In this document: in pieces, positions 32,695 through 41,336 of the stretch
How positions within the stretch are numbered: position 1 is the first letter of the stretch
Layout: each line of letters opens with the position of its first letter
NCBI RefSeq assembly: GCF_947387515.1
Contig: NZ_CANDOB010000002.1
Location: 558,001 to 622,000, forward strand
Source: Alkalihalobacillus sp. CinArs1
GTDB lineage: Bacteria; Bacillota; Bacilli; Bacillales; Guptibacillaceae
Direction of reading: 5' to 3'
Length of the DNA: 64,000 nt
Translations under genes and position numbers: made by a program
The notes under the pieces: model-generated
The model's input: the letters and a program-made list of their open reading frames with translations, nothing else
Told to the model about the DNA's origin: nothing
The model's database searches: none

Positions 32695-32728
32695 AAACCC
32701 GCCATTCTTTAAAAGAGTGGCGGGTTTT
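32695..32728. terminator. Bidirectional terminator between the GNAT and tetR genes
   Basis: AAACCCGCCATTCT pairs with AGAGTGGCGGGTTT across a short A/T loop, with T/A runs on both sides. Confidence 0.8.
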
Positions 32729-32740
32729 GCATGGAATAGG

Positions 32741-33343
32741 CTAGTTCAATCCAGCCTCAATCCCTGGTCCTAGAATGGTGAGTCGAGATAGGATGAGGGC
32801 AATTTCTCGTGGCGACTCGTTCATCCCAGATTTCAGCCAGTGCTGAATCACGCCTAAATTGGCGGAACTCACATATGCGATCAAATAATCAGTAGGAATA
32901 GGAGAGTCGCTTAACCGTTGTTCGATGAGCACGGTGAGGTTCTTCTTCATGAGATCTTTCAACTTCTCCTGAAAAGATGGATCACCTTTTGGGCCTAAGA
33001 TGGTCTTTAAGAAGGCAGAGTTATCACTAAGGTATTCTACTAGTTTGAGGATGTGTGGAAGGGGGTCTGTCTGAACGAGCTTTCTATAGTCATTCTGCTG
33101 AGTTGGGAAACCTTCACGTACAATTCGTTCGAACTCTTTCAGGATTTCATCCTCGCATTTATCCAACAGGTCATATTTATCTTGATAGTGAATATAGAAA
33201 GTACCACGATTGATGTCCGCTCTTTCCGTTAAACTGCTTACCGTTAATGCTTCAAATCCCTTTTCTTCCATAAGCTCAGTTAAAGCCTGACGCAGCATCC
33301 GCTTTGTACGTAAAATTCGTCGATCGGTCGTATCTCTGTCCAT
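32741..33343 (-). CDS. TetR/AcrR family repressor of the YhgE/Pip operon
   Basis: A 200-residue regulator with a clear TetR HTH (TVSSLTERADINRGTFYIHYQDKYDLL turn, residues about 33-58) and a helical ligand domain. It is divergently transcribed from the YhgE/Pip - FAD monooxygenase pair, and palindromes lie in the 164-bp intergenic region, so local repression is the likely role. Ligand unknown. Confidence 0.83.
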   Translation of the reverse strand: MDRDTTDRRILRTKRMLRQALTELMEEKGFEALTVSSLTERADINRGTFYIHYQDKYDLLDKCEDEILKEFERIVREGFPTQQNDYRKLVQTDPLPHILKLVEYLSDNSAFLKTILGPKGDPSFQEKLKDLMKKNLTVLIEQRLSDSPIPTDYLIAYVSSANLGVIQHWLKSGMNESPREIALILSRLTILGPGIEAGLN

Positions 33344-33422
33344 CGGTTCTTCCTCGCTTCCTTTTTAATCAACACTTTCTACAGTTGTGTTAAGTACTGT
33401 TCATCTCGACTAGTATTGTGCA

Positions 33423-33450
33423 TTGTAATCACTTGTAAACAAATTATAAT
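33423..33450 (+). promoter_or_regulatory. Sigma-A promoter of the YhgE/Pip operon
   Basis: TTGTAA (33423-33428) and a consensus TATAAT (33445-33450) with 16-bp spacing. Confidence 0.65.
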
Positions 33451-33464
33451 ATACAGTGTGAACG

Positions 33465-33487
33465 TTAATCAACACAGTGTTTATTAA
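33465..33487. promoter_or_regulatory. Candidate TetR operator
   Basis: A near-perfect palindrome with AACAC, one base, GTGTT at its centre and TTAAT/ATTAA outer arms, located between the -10 box and the ribosome site. A second AACAC...GTGTT pair with a wider gap lies at 33371-33391 in front of the tetR gene. Confidence 0.55.
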
Positions 33488-33507
33488 ATAGATAAGGAGG
33501 AAGGATT

Positions 33508-34695
33508 ATGACAAATCGCAAAATGTGGGTGGTTTTACCTGTAATCGTATTGCTTATTCTAGCTATTTTTTCGCTGACACTTATTCCAGCTGTTAACCAG
33601 ACACCGAAAAACATACCGGTAGCCGTCGTAAATTTGGATGAGGGAGCCGAGATTCCCGAGCAGGGGAAACTAAATGTAGGGAATACCATCGTAGAATCGA
33701 TGCAAAAGATGGCAGCATCAGCGGAGGAACCGCCAGTTCAGTTGGTGGAACTCAGTAGTGTAGAGGAAATGATGAAAGGGTTCGATGACCAGAACTACTA
33801 TGCTGGATTGGTTATTCCAGAAACGTTTAGCATGAATCAAGGTTCATTACGGTCACCAAATCCTACTTCACCTCAGTTAGACGTGTATACCAATGAAGGA
33901 ATGAACAGAATGGCGACGATGGTCGCACAATCGATGTTGGATCAAGTGGTTACCAACCTGAACGAAAACGTCCGGAAGCAAGTGATCACTGGTTTTGAAC
34001 AGCAAGGGATGACCCTTTCACCAAGTCAGGCTGAACAGCTCGCAACACCGATTACAAAACAAGACATTCAGGTAAATGAGGTTGGTGAAAATAGTGCGAA
34101 CGGTAATGCGCCTGTTTCACTGTTTCAACCTCTTTGGATGGCCTGTATGGCGGGTGCTGCGCTAACGTTCTTCTTTCTTCAGAAACGTTCGCGTAAGCAA
34201 GATTTAAAAGCAAGAGGGATTCAGCTAGTGCTAGGTCTTGTTCTCGCACTAACGGCAGGTTTTGGCTTAACCTGGTTAGCTGATGTGATGGTCGGTTTAA
34301 CGCTTCCGAACTTTGTAGATACGGCTTTGTTCTTATCGCTCGTCTACTTCAGCTTCTTCGTGATGATCTCTGCAGTGTTATCGTGGATTGGTTTAAAAGG
34401 AATAGGAATCTTCGCGCTGTTACTATTCTTTGGAGCGCCACTCTTAACGATTCCAACCGAATTTATGACTTCTTTTTATCATGATTGGATTTATCCTTGG
34501 ATGCCGATGCGCTTCATGACAGAAGGTTTGAGAGATTTGTTTTACTTTGATAAAGCATTGGGATGGAATGAACCTACGTCTGCGCTCGTTTGGATCGCTG
34601 TTGGAAGTCTCGTTGTCCTTTTTTCTTCACGTTTTAAACGGTCATCTGTCGAGATGAAAGAAGGGGCTTCCGTACAAAAACAAGAATTGGTGTAG
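33508..34695 (+). CDS. YhgE/Pip-type ABC-2-like membrane protein
   Basis: A 395-residue protein with one N-terminal helix (7-29), a large extracellular region (about 30-205, containing NIPVAVVNLDEGAEIPEQG) and six C-terminal hydrophobic segments. This is the YhgE/Pip or DUF3533 architecture shared with ABC-2 permeases and Bacillus phage-receptor proteins. No ATPase gene is next to it. The TetR neighbour suggests an efflux or envelope-stress role. The AAGGAGG site precedes the ATG. Confidence 0.78.
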   Translation: MTNRKMWVVLPVIVLLILAIFSLTLIPAVNQTPKNIPVAVVNLDEGAEIPEQGKLNVGNTIVESMQKMAASAEEPPVQLVELSSVEEMMKGFDDQNYYAGLVIPETFSMNQGSLRSPNPTSPQLDVYTNEGMNRMATMVAQSMLDQVVTNLNENVRKQVITGFEQQGMTLSPSQAEQLATPITKQDIQVNEVGENSANGNAPVSLFQPLWMACMAGAALTFFFLQKRSRKQDLKARGIQLVLGLVLALTAGFGLTWLADVMVGLTLPNFVDTALFLSLVYFSFFVMISAVLSWIGLKGIGIFALLLFFGAPLLTIPTEFMTSFYHDWIYPWMPMRFMTEGLRDLFYFDKALGWNEPTSALVWIAVGSLVVLFSSRFKRSSVEMKEGASVQKQELV

Positions 34696-34725
34696 GAGGA
34701 ACTTTTTTAAAGAGGAGTTGGGAGG

Positions 34726-36222
34726 ATGAAAGCAAACGTATTGATCGTAGGAGCGGGGCCAACTGGTCTAGCGATGGCGTTAACCCTTACCAAGCTTGGC
34801 GTACCGTTTCGCATCATTGAGAAAAATAAGGGGCCAGGTGAAACATCGCGTGCTTTAGTAACCCAAGCTCGTATCCTCGAACATTACCAGCAGCTAGGTG
34901 TTTCTGATAAATTCGTGAAAGAAGGGATTCCACTTACTGCTGTTCACATTAGAAATGGAGGGGAAGATAAAGCGGAACTGAGACTGAAGGACATAGGGGG
35001 CGCGTTAAGCCCGTTCCCCTATGTGCTGAGTCTGCCTCAAGATGTTTATGAAAGATTGCTAGTGAAAGAGTTGGAGAATGCGGGAGTTGAGATCGAGTGG
35101 AATACAGAGCTCGTTTCGTTCACAAATCAGGAGGACGGAGTCAAAGTTATTCTTAAACAAGATGGTCATGAGGAGTGTCAGTTCGATTATATTTGTGGCT
35201 GTGACGGCGCACATAGTACGGTTCGCCACGGAATGGAAACCGATTTTCCTGGTGGAACGTATGACCAGCAGTTTTTTGTCGCAGATGTTGAAGCAGAGAG
35301 TGACTCTCTCGTACTAGGTGACATGTATATGAACATGGAAGCGAACGGCTTTTTTGTTTTTATGCCGGTGAGAAAAAAGGGGATCATCCGTCTGATCGGA
35401 ATCGTACCGGAGGACGTTCGTGCGATCGACTTCTGGGAGATTTACCCGACAGTTCAGAAAAAGCTTGATCTTACTGTATCTCAAGTAAACTGGTTTTCTA
35501 CTTATAAAGTCCATCATCGAGTAAGTGAGAAATTTAGAGAAGGAAGGGTGTTCCTTGCAGGTGATGCGGCTCATATTCATAGCCCAGCAGGAGGGCAAGG
35601 GATGAATACGGGGATCGGAGATGCAGTTAATCTAGCTTGGAAACTAGCGAGCGTGGTAAAAGGAAAAGCGTCACGTGATCTATTAGAGACGTATGAACAG
35701 GAACGCCGTGCGTTTGCGAACAGTCTCGTTTCAACGACGGATCGTGCATTTACTAACATCATCGGTCAGCATCGAAGAGGGAAAGTGTTACGAACCGTTT
35801 TCTTTCCTTATGTTCTACCATTTCTATTGCGATTCCCATCAACACGTAAAGGCGTATTCAAGACGATCTCGCAAACGCGCATTCATTATCATGAAAGTAT
35901 GCTGAGTGTAGGCACAGCCGGAAAACGTCGAGGAGGCGATCGGCTGCCATGGGTACAAAACCACAATAATTATGAAGCGTTGCAATCGTTTGATTGGCAG
36001 ATTCATGTTTATGGAACGGTAAAACAACAGGTGAGAGACGAACTATCTTCTGTCTCGATACCTGTGCATGCATATGAATGGGACTCTTCTGTGGAAGCTG
36101 CGGGGTTGCAGGAAAGTGCGCTATATCTCGTTCGTCCAGACGGTTATATCGGCTTTGTGGGTGAGGACGTGGAAGATATGAAGCGCTATTTGAATAAGTT
36201 CCAAATAGAGACGTTTTTTTAA
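34726..36222 (+). CDS. FAD-dependent aromatic-ring monooxygenase
   Basis: A 498-residue class A flavoprotein monooxygenase. It has an N-terminal GAGPTGLAMALTL dinucleotide fold (residues 9-21), the middle GCDGAHSTVR (DG motif), GDAAHIHSPAGGQGMNTGIGD (GD motif) and a C-terminal thioredoxin-like domain (RPDGYIGFVGED). It belongs to the phenol-hydroxylase/PheA-TfdB group, which hydroxylates aromatic or polyketide substrates with NAD(P)H. The group includes antibiotic-inactivating enzymes such as Rox, but nothing here fixes the substrate. It lies 30 bases downstream of the Pip gene under the same TetR control. Confidence 0.83.
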   Translation: MKANVLIVGAGPTGLAMALTLTKLGVPFRIIEKNKGPGETSRALVTQARILEHYQQLGVSDKFVKEGIPLTAVHIRNGGEDKAELRLKDIGGALSPFPYVLSLPQDVYERLLVKELENAGVEIEWNTELVSFTNQEDGVKVILKQDGHEECQFDYICGCDGAHSTVRHGMETDFPGGTYDQQFFVADVEAESDSLVLGDMYMNMEANGFFVFMPVRKKGIIRLIGIVPEDVRAIDFWEIYPTVQKKLDLTVSQVNWFSTYKVHHRVSEKFREGRVFLAGDAAHIHSPAGGQGMNTGIGDAVNLAWKLASVVKGKASRDLLETYEQERRAFANSLVSTTDRAFTNIIGQHRRGKVLRTVFFPYVLPFLLRFPSTRKGVFKTISQTRIHYHESMLSVGTAGKRRGGDRLPWVQNHNNYEALQSFDWQIHVYGTVKQQVRDELSSVSIPVHAYEWDSSVEAAGLQESALYLVRPDGYIGFVGEDVEDMKRYLNKFQIETFF

Positions 36223-36311
36223 TAGAGAAAGGTACTAGCTTTCTTTTCCTACGTCAGTATGCTCCGTAATCGTGGTAAACTGTAAAAAAGGTTACGGAAG
36301 GAGAAGATTGC

Positions 36312-37367
36312 ATGTGGAAGCATAGCCGGTTACTTGAACTTCTGAAACTTGAACATCCGATCATACAAGCAGGAATGGCTGGAGGCGTTACGACGCCAGC
36401 GCTCGTTGCTACCGTTTCTAATGCAGGAGCACTCGGTACGCTAGGGGCTGGGTATATGACACCAGAGGCGATGAAAGAGGCGATCGAAGAGATCCAGACG
36501 TTAACCAACAGGCCGTTTGCTGTGAATGTGTTTGTCCCTGAATACCCTAAGGCTACAGAGCGAGAAATGAAGCATGCAAACGAGCTTTTGAACCCTTTTC
36601 GAGACGAACTAGGACTAGCGGAAGAACCCTCTCCAGAGATAGATAAATCACTTTTTGAAAACCAAATTGAGGTGATCAAGGAGCTGAACGTTCCTATTGT
36701 AAGTTTTACATTTGGACTACCGGATCAAGAGGTCATTCAAGACCTTAAGGGTGAAGGAATCATCTTGATTGGCACAGCGACTTCCGTGGAAGAAGCAATC
36801 GTGAATGAGAAATCTGGTATGGATGCGGTCGTCGCACAGGGTAGTGAAGCTGGCGGTCATCGTGGAACGTTTTTAGCGACGAACGAAGGCGTTGGGACGA
36901 TGTCACTCATCCCTCAAGTCGCAGATGCAGTGAAGATTCCTGTCATCGCAGCGGGTGGCATCATGGACGGAAGAGGGGTTTGTGCTTCCATGGTTCTAGG
37001 GGCAGATGGCGCGCAGCTCGGGACCGCGTTTGTCACTTGTGATGAAAGTGGAGCGAACCCACATCATAAAGAAGCGATCGTACATACGAAAGAAACAGAA
37101 ACCGTACTAACTTCTTCCTTTAGCGGGAAGCCAGCGAGAGGCATTCGAAACACCTTTATCGATAGAATGGAAGGTCATGAACACGAGCTGTTGGCTTATC
37201 CCTTACAAAACGCGTTAACAAAAGGTATTCGAAAAGAAGCCGCAAAACAACATAATCCCGAATTTATGTCTCTCTGGTCAGGGCAAAGCCCTCGATTAAG
37301 CCGCCAAGAATCAGCGTCTAAAATCATTATGTCGATCGTTGCTCAAGCAAAGAGGATCAATAGCTGA
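36312..37367 (+). CDS. Nitronate monooxygenase family protein
   Basis: A 351-residue TIM-barrel flavoprotein: PIIQAGMAGGVTTPALVAAVS-type N-terminus (FMN site), AVVAQGSEAGGHRG in the middle and VIAAGGIMDGRGV near the C-terminus, which bind the FMN phosphate. Members oxidise alkyl nitronates, and related proteins act as enoyl reductases (FabK); the latter cannot be excluded. GGAAGGAG precedes ATG 36312. A small HhH protein gene follows 23 bases later. Confidence 0.82.
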   Translation: MWKHSRLLELLKLEHPIIQAGMAGGVTTPALVATVSNAGALGTLGAGYMTPEAMKEAIEEIQTLTNRPFAVNVFVPEYPKATEREMKHANELLNPFRDELGLAEEPSPEIDKSLFENQIEVIKELNVPIVSFTFGLPDQEVIQDLKGEGIILIGTATSVEEAIVNEKSGMDAVVAQGSEAGGHRGTFLATNEGVGTMSLIPQVADAVKIPVIAAGGIMDGRGVCASMVLGADGAQLGTAFVTCDESGANPHHKEAIVHTKETETVLTSSFSGKPARGIRNTFIDRMEGHEHELLAYPLQNALTKGIRKEAAKQHNPEFMSLWSGQSPRLSRQESASKIIMSIVAQAKRINS

Positions 37368-37390
37368 ACGGTGCTTGAAAGGAGCTGCTC

Positions 37391-37681
37391 ATGTCTTCAA
37401 AAACGAAACGGATTTGTGAAAAGGGACACTCTTATTTCAAAAGCAGTGACTGTCCAACTTGCCCGATCTGCGAACAGGAACGAAAGCCTGAAAGCGGGTT
37501 TCTTTCATTACTTTCAGCACCAGCGAGAAGAGCTCTCGAAAATAATGGAATCACATCGTTAGAAACGCTCTCGACTTATAGCGAGAAAGAGCTGCTAACG
37601 TTTCATGGGCTGGGACCTTCCTCGATTCCAAAGCTAAAGGAAGTTCTTGCGAACAATGGATTATCGTTTAAAAAGCACTAA
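37391..37681 (+). CDS. Zinc-finger plus RpoA C-terminal-domain-like (helix-hairpin-helix) protein
   Basis: A 96-residue protein. The N-terminus has Cys9, Cys21, Cys24 and Cys27 (CEKGHSY, CPTCPIC), a zinc-ribbon-like cluster. The rest (ALENNGITSLETLSTYSEKELLTFHGLGPSSIPKLKEVL) reproduces the alpha-CTD fold of RNA polymerase, with its helix-hairpin-helix GLGPSSI. Similar small proteins are known in Bacilli with no defined role; DNA binding is plausible. Confidence 0.7.
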   Translation: MSSKTKRICEKGHSYFKSSDCPTCPICEQERKPESGFLSLLSAPARRALENNGITSLETLSTYSEKELLTFHGLGPSSIPKLKEVLANNGLSFKKH

Positions 37682-37710
37682 AAAGAAGGGCTGCGGCCCT
37701 TCTTTTTTAT
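37681..37710. terminator. Bidirectional terminator
   Basis: AAAAGAAGGG and CCCTTCTTTT form a stem with a 6-base loop directly after the stop codon, serving two converging genes. Confidence 0.85.
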
Positions 37711-38285
37711 CGATTCGCATTAATGAGCAGTGCTGCTGTCTCTTTGACTGAAGAAATGCCGTCTTCATAAAGGTTCATGGAAAACGTTACGGTTACCCCT
37801 TCGTGCAGTACGAGAAGACGTTCACCGAGCTGTTCAGCGTTCTTGATTTCTAGCTCTTCGAGGTACGTTGTGAAAAGCTGTTTCAGCCATCTTTTTTCTT
37901 CGATGATGACTTCCCTTCCAGGGTGAGACTCTTCTGGAAGTTCGGCTAATGCGTTTACGAACGCGCAGCCTCTTTTGTTGTGCGTTTCTAACCAGTTTTC
38001 TAGTGCGTCAAAGATGCTTTGGATTTTTTCATAAGGCTCGTCATCTGAAACACGGTCTAAATAGGAAGTCAGGTGCGCTTTATACAGTTCGTCCCTATTT
38101 TTCAAATAAGCTACGATCAGCTGATCTTTTGAACCGAAGCGGTCGTACAATGTCTTTTTCGTAACGCCTGCTTCACTCGCAATCGTTTCGACCCCTATCA
38201 TATGGATCCCTTTCCAGTAAAACAAATCTGATGCTGTTTCTAGAATGCGAAGCGCTGCAGGCGTCATTTTGATGTTTTCATCCAT
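37707..38285 (-). CDS. TetR/AcrR family regulator linked to DMT transporter
   Basis: A 192-residue regulator with the HTH GVETIASEAGVTKKTLYDRFGSKDQL near the N-terminus. It is the second gene of an operon with a DMT transporter (4-base gap, same strand). Twin palindromes of TetR/QacR type lie upstream of the first gene, so the protein probably autoregulates the operon. Confidence 0.83.
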   Translation of the reverse strand: MDENIKMTPAALRILETASDLFYWKGIHMIGVETIASEAGVTKKTLYDRFGSKDQLIVAYLKNRDELYKAHLTSYLDRVSDDEPYEKIQSIFDALENWLETHNKRGCAFVNALAELPEESHPGREVIIEEKRWLKQLFTTYLEELEIKNAEQLGERLLVLHEGVTVTFSMNLYEDGISSVKETAALLINANR

Positions 38286-38288
38286 CGA

Positions 38289-39200
38289 TTACACAACCTC
38301 TTTCTTAAATTCACGTTTTTTCAAATTCGATGAACGATCTCTACTGATCACCCATACTCCTAGTGAACATACTACCATTCCGACAATCGTTAAGAAACCA
38401 ATTCTATCCCCGAACATCACGTACGACCACACCATCGTCACGGGTGGCGTCAGATACAAGAGACTGCTGACTCTCGTGATGCTTCCTAGCTTAAGGTTCA
38501 ACCAGTAAAATCCATATCCTCCGATCGTAGATAAGCCAGCGACCCACGCGACTGCGATCCAGAAACTAGTTGTTGCTGGCGGTGTCGCTTGGCCAGTGTT
38601 CACGGCGATGATCGTAAAGAATAGTGCGCTGATCAACGTTTGAATCGGCAGTGCATCTGTAATGGAGATGGAACTCTTCAGCGTCTTTTCATAAAGCGTC
38701 GCAAAAACGAGGCTGATCATCGCCATGAATGATAGCGCATATGCCCATAAAGGAACGGAAGTAGAACTTCCAAGATCTCCGTAAACGACGAATAACACAC
38801 CGAGGATCCCGAGAACTAATCCACCCCATTGCTTCTTTGAAGTCGACTCGTTAAGAATGGGACCTGCGAGTGCAGCGGCAACGATTGGCTGAAGTGTCGT
38901 GATTAAGTTTGATGTCCCCGCAGAAACCCCATTTTCAACTGAGAGAAACACACAGTAAAGGTAGCCGCTTTGAGCAAAAAGTCCGATGAGTGCCTGCGTT
39001 GCAACGCTCTTCACAGAAAGCTTCTTCCGTTGTTTCCATAACCACCAAATCGCAAGAATACCTGATGCGACGATAAATCGCCACATCAAGATCGTCATCG
39101 AACTCGCTTCCGCTGTCCCTAATCGTGCGCCAACAAACCCCGAGCTCCACATGATGACAAAGCCTACTGCTGCTATAATGCTTAGCCGTTTCGAAAGCAT
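38289..39200 (-). CDS. EamA/DMT-family transporter with TetR regulator
   Basis: A 303-residue protein with ten hydrophobic segments and two EamA repeats (VIMWSSGFVGARLGTAEASS at the start; VWSYVMFGDRIGFLTIVGMV near the end), of the RhaT/YdcZ-like drug/metabolite group. The leader carries two operator palindromes. Substrate unknown; the small-molecule inducer is expected to be its cargo. Confidence 0.84.
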   Translation of the reverse strand: MLSKRLSIIAAVGFVIMWSSGFVGARLGTAEASSMTILMWRFIVASGILAIWWLWKQRKKLSVKSVATQALIGLFAQSGYLYCVFLSVENGVSAGTSNLITTLQPIVAAALAGPILNESTSKKQWGGLVLGILGVLFVVYGDLGSSTSVPLWAYALSFMAMISLVFATLYEKTLKSSISITDALPIQTLISALFFTIIAVNTGQATPPATTSFWIAVAWVAGLSTIGGYGFYWLNLKLGSITRVSSLLYLTPPVTMVWSYVMFGDRIGFLTIVGMVVCSLGVWVISRDRSSNLKKREFKKEVV

Positions 39201-39228
39201 CTTACCACTCCTTTATCTTATCAAAAAA

Positions 39229-39279
39229 TAAACCGATCGGTATACTTACTACAAGTATGTAACCATACCGGTCGGTTTA
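39229..39279 (-). promoter_or_regulatory. Promoter with twin TetR operators of the DMT-tetR operon
   Basis: Two 15-bp sites, TAAACCGATCGGTAT (39229-39243) and ATACCGGTCGGTTTA (39265-39279), are inverted relative to each other and match at 14 of 15 positions, centres 36 bp apart. A TTGACA box on the minus strand lies next to them (39281-39286). Binding by the downstream TetR protein is inferred. Confidence 0.7.
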
Positions 39280-39408
39280 CTGTCAAGGTGTAAGATTTTA
39301 TATGCATACTCCTAAAGTTATACCTCTTTTTAATAAAGGAGATTGTTCTTTTAAAGTAAATTTGAAATAATTGGTAGAGATGAATCTTAGTAAGTGGGAG
39401 GTAAAGGA

Positions 39409-39609
39409 ATGAAAGAAAATTTAACACTTGCGTGGATTGCAACTTGGTTTGCATTGGTTGGGCAGCTTGTGTTCTTCATTATCGTGGCATCCTTTACAAG
39501 TGAATGGCGGTATGTGATGTGGAGCTTTATTGTCAGTATGATGGCCGGTGTGCCTTGTTTGATTCAAACGTTAAGAGCTCAGAAAAAGCGTAATAACCTT
39601 GAAGTGTGA
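39409..39609 (+). CDS. Small two-helix membrane protein, 66 residues
   Basis: Hydrophobic segments at about 5-24 and 34-54, basic C-terminus (RAQKKR). ATG 39409 follows GGGAGG; the upstream in-frame GTG at 39394 overlaps that site. A candidate promoter motif shared with the 28814 gene lies at 39361-39377. Confidence 0.55.
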   Translation: MKENLTLAWIATWFALVGQLVFFIIVASFTSEWRYVMWSFIVSMMAGVPCLIQTLRAQKKRNNLEV

Positions 39610-39640
39610 GGTTACGTTGCGTAGGTAAGGAGGAAGGATA

Positions 39641-39922
39641 TTGGGGTTTTATATTGTCACGATCGGCTTATTAATTGGAAGTTGGACTCTTTACGTTAAG
39701 AAGAGTATGAATCACTATCTTCTCAGTTTCGTAGCGATGGCTTCAGCAGTCATCTTCCATATTGTTGGTTTACTTGTATCAGGGATGATGCACAGCCAAG
39801 GAGCGGCATTCGTCACGGCTTATTGCGCGATTGGCCTACTTCTAAATGGAATCCTGATGTTGGTGGTGACCACTATTAGAAGCATTTTTGGAGGGAGATT
39901 CAGTAAGGAGAGAACGGGATGA
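39641..39922 (+). CDS. Small three-helix membrane protein
   Basis: A 93-residue protein with three hydrophobic segments, TTG start after GGAGGAAGG. Its stop overlaps the start of the lipoprotein gene by four bases (ATGA), so the two are translationally coupled. Family not recognised. Confidence 0.6.
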   Translation: MGFYIVTIGLLIGSWTLYVKKSMNHYLLSFVAMASAVIFHIVGLLVSGMMHSQGAAFVTAYCAIGLLLNGILMLVVTTIRSIFGGRFSKERTG

Positions 39923-40527
39923 AGCAACTATTGACGCTGCTCGTGGTGCTCGTTTTAGTAGCATGCACGAATGAAGAGACGACCGGAACAGAGGAGAAGG
40001 TTTTAGCAAAAAGCGATTCAACGTTGACAATTAAGTCAGCATCACTAACTGAGCGTGAGCAAAGGATCATCGATCAAATCGGCATCGACTACAAAACGTT
40101 TTTTACCGTTGATGGTGAGTTAGCGGATAATGAGCATTTAGTTAGTTCAATCGTCGTTTTTCAAAATGGTGACGGTGGGAAGGAACAGTTCCAAACGTAT
40201 GGCGACGATCAAACGTTTAAAAAAGCGCTGCATTCCTTTCAACTTCACATGGAAGATGGCACCGCTTATTACACGATGGGATCACCGACTGGCTACAGTA
40301 AAGGTTCGACCGAAATGCCTGAAGATCTTCAAGGTTATGGGTTTGAACAGCTCGAAGGAGAAGTCACGCTAAAAAGTGGAGAAACCGTTTATCTCGCTTA
40401 CGTAAAGGGGTCGAGTCAGAACCACATGGATATAGGAGGGCTTGATGATTATAAAACCCTTCCTGATTCAGTGAAAGATGCAGAGTACGCGATTGTTGCT
40501 CAACTTTACATAACGGATGAACCGTAA
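39919..40527 (+). CDS. Predicted lipoprotein of unknown function
   Basis: A 202-residue protein with a short signal peptide and lipobox VLVACTN (Cys16), followed by a Thr/Glu-rich linker and a soluble domain with acidic stretches and aromatic clusters (GYGFEQLEGEVTLKSGETVYLAYV). It is expected on the outer face of the membrane. It forms an operon with the small membrane protein upstream. Confidence 0.65.
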   Translation: MKQLLTLLVVLVLVACTNEETTGTEEKVLAKSDSTLTIKSASLTEREQRIIDQIGIDYKTFFTVDGELADNEHLVSSIVVFQNGDGGKEQFQTYGDDQTFKKALHSFQLHMEDGTAYYTMGSPTGYSKGSTEMPEDLQGYGFEQLEGEVTLKSGETVYLAYVKGSSQNHMDIGGLDDYKTLPDSVKDAEYAIVAQLYITDEP

Positions 40528-40609
40528 AACTGAAGAAGGAGAATGTACCGAGTAAGCGAATATAGTTAGTTGTACACTACGGCAAACATTAACGATTCGG
40601 GAGGTTTTT

Positions 40610-41005
40610 ATGGGTAGAGTCATTCATTTCGAAGTTCATGTTGACGACATGGAACGTGCAAAAAAGTTTTATGGAGAAGTGTTTGGGTGGACGTTTGAAG
40701 ACTGGAGCGAATACGCTGGGATGCCTTACTTTGGAGTCGTCACGGGCGATTCGAATGAGCTTGGAATCAACGGCGCGTTGATGCAGCGACAAACGCCTCC
40801 TCCAGAAGTGAACAGCGCGATGAACGGGTATGCATGTACGATGGGATCAGAAGACATCGATGCGACGGAAAAGATCATTCTAGCGAATGGCGGAAAGGTC
40901 GCTCTAGCAAAATACGCGCTCCCAGGCATGGCTTGGCAGGCCTATTACATGGATACGGAAGGGAATATTTTCGGTGTTCATCAACCGGATGAGAACGCAA
41001 AATAA
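40610..41005 (+). CDS. VOC superfamily protein
   Basis: A 131-residue protein with the VOC repeats HFEVHVDDMERAKKFYGEVFGW and MAWQAYYMDTEGNIFGVHQ, the latter ending in the usual D-x-E-G-N-x-F motif. It belongs to the PhnB/extradiol-like branch; the substrate is unknown. GGGAGG precedes ATG 40610. Confidence 0.78.
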   Translation: MGRVIHFEVHVDDMERAKKFYGEVFGWTFEDWSEYAGMPYFGVVTGDSNELGINGALMQRQTPPPEVNSAMNGYACTMGSEDIDATEKIILANGGKVALAKYALPGMAWQAYYMDTEGNIFGVHQPDENAK

Positions 41006-41013
41006 ACGGTAGA

Positions 41014-41041
41014 CAAAAAACCCTGTGAAAAGGGTTTTTTC
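41014..41041 (+). terminator. Terminator of the VOC gene
   Basis: AAAAAACCC and GGGTTTTTT form a stem with loop TGTGAAAA. Confidence 0.75.
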
Positions 41042-41068
41042 GGTGGGTAAGAAAGAAGGAGTTCGTGC

Positions 41069-41239
41069 ATGAACGTACATATTGGAGATATTCTTTTTCA
41101 ACTTTTTGCATTTGTCATGTTGTTATCCATTCCTACTCTTATGATCGTGCTACTTTTTATGTTAAAGGGTAGGAGGTCTCGTCTCGATCGCTTAGAGCAG
41201 AAGGTCGATCAGCTGCTTTCTCAGAAAGAGGAGAGGTGA
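41069..41239 (+). CDS. DUF4083-like small membrane protein
   Basis: A 56-residue protein: GDILFQLFAFVMLLSIPTL forms one helix, followed by basic residues and a short coiled coil (LDRLEQKVDQLLSQKEE). This helix-plus-coil layout is the DUF4083 pattern. AGAAGGAG precedes ATG 41069. Function unknown. Confidence 0.6.
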   Translation: MNVHIGDILFQLFAFVMLLSIPTLMIVLLFMLKGRRSRLDRLEQKVDQLLSQKEER

Positions 41240-41336
41240 AGGCAACCGGCTAACCTCTACCTACAAACAGATTACTTTCTTTCCAATAATGAATCTGTAA
41301 TAATAAAAATTGCATTAATGGAAGGAGAGGAAACCA

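Noticed and set aside
34726-36222. Rifampicin monooxygenase (Rox) assignment for the FAD monooxygenase
   Set aside because: It has the shared class A fold and size, but no diagnostic residue for rifamycin binding was recognised; Arr at 14928 does not imply Rox.
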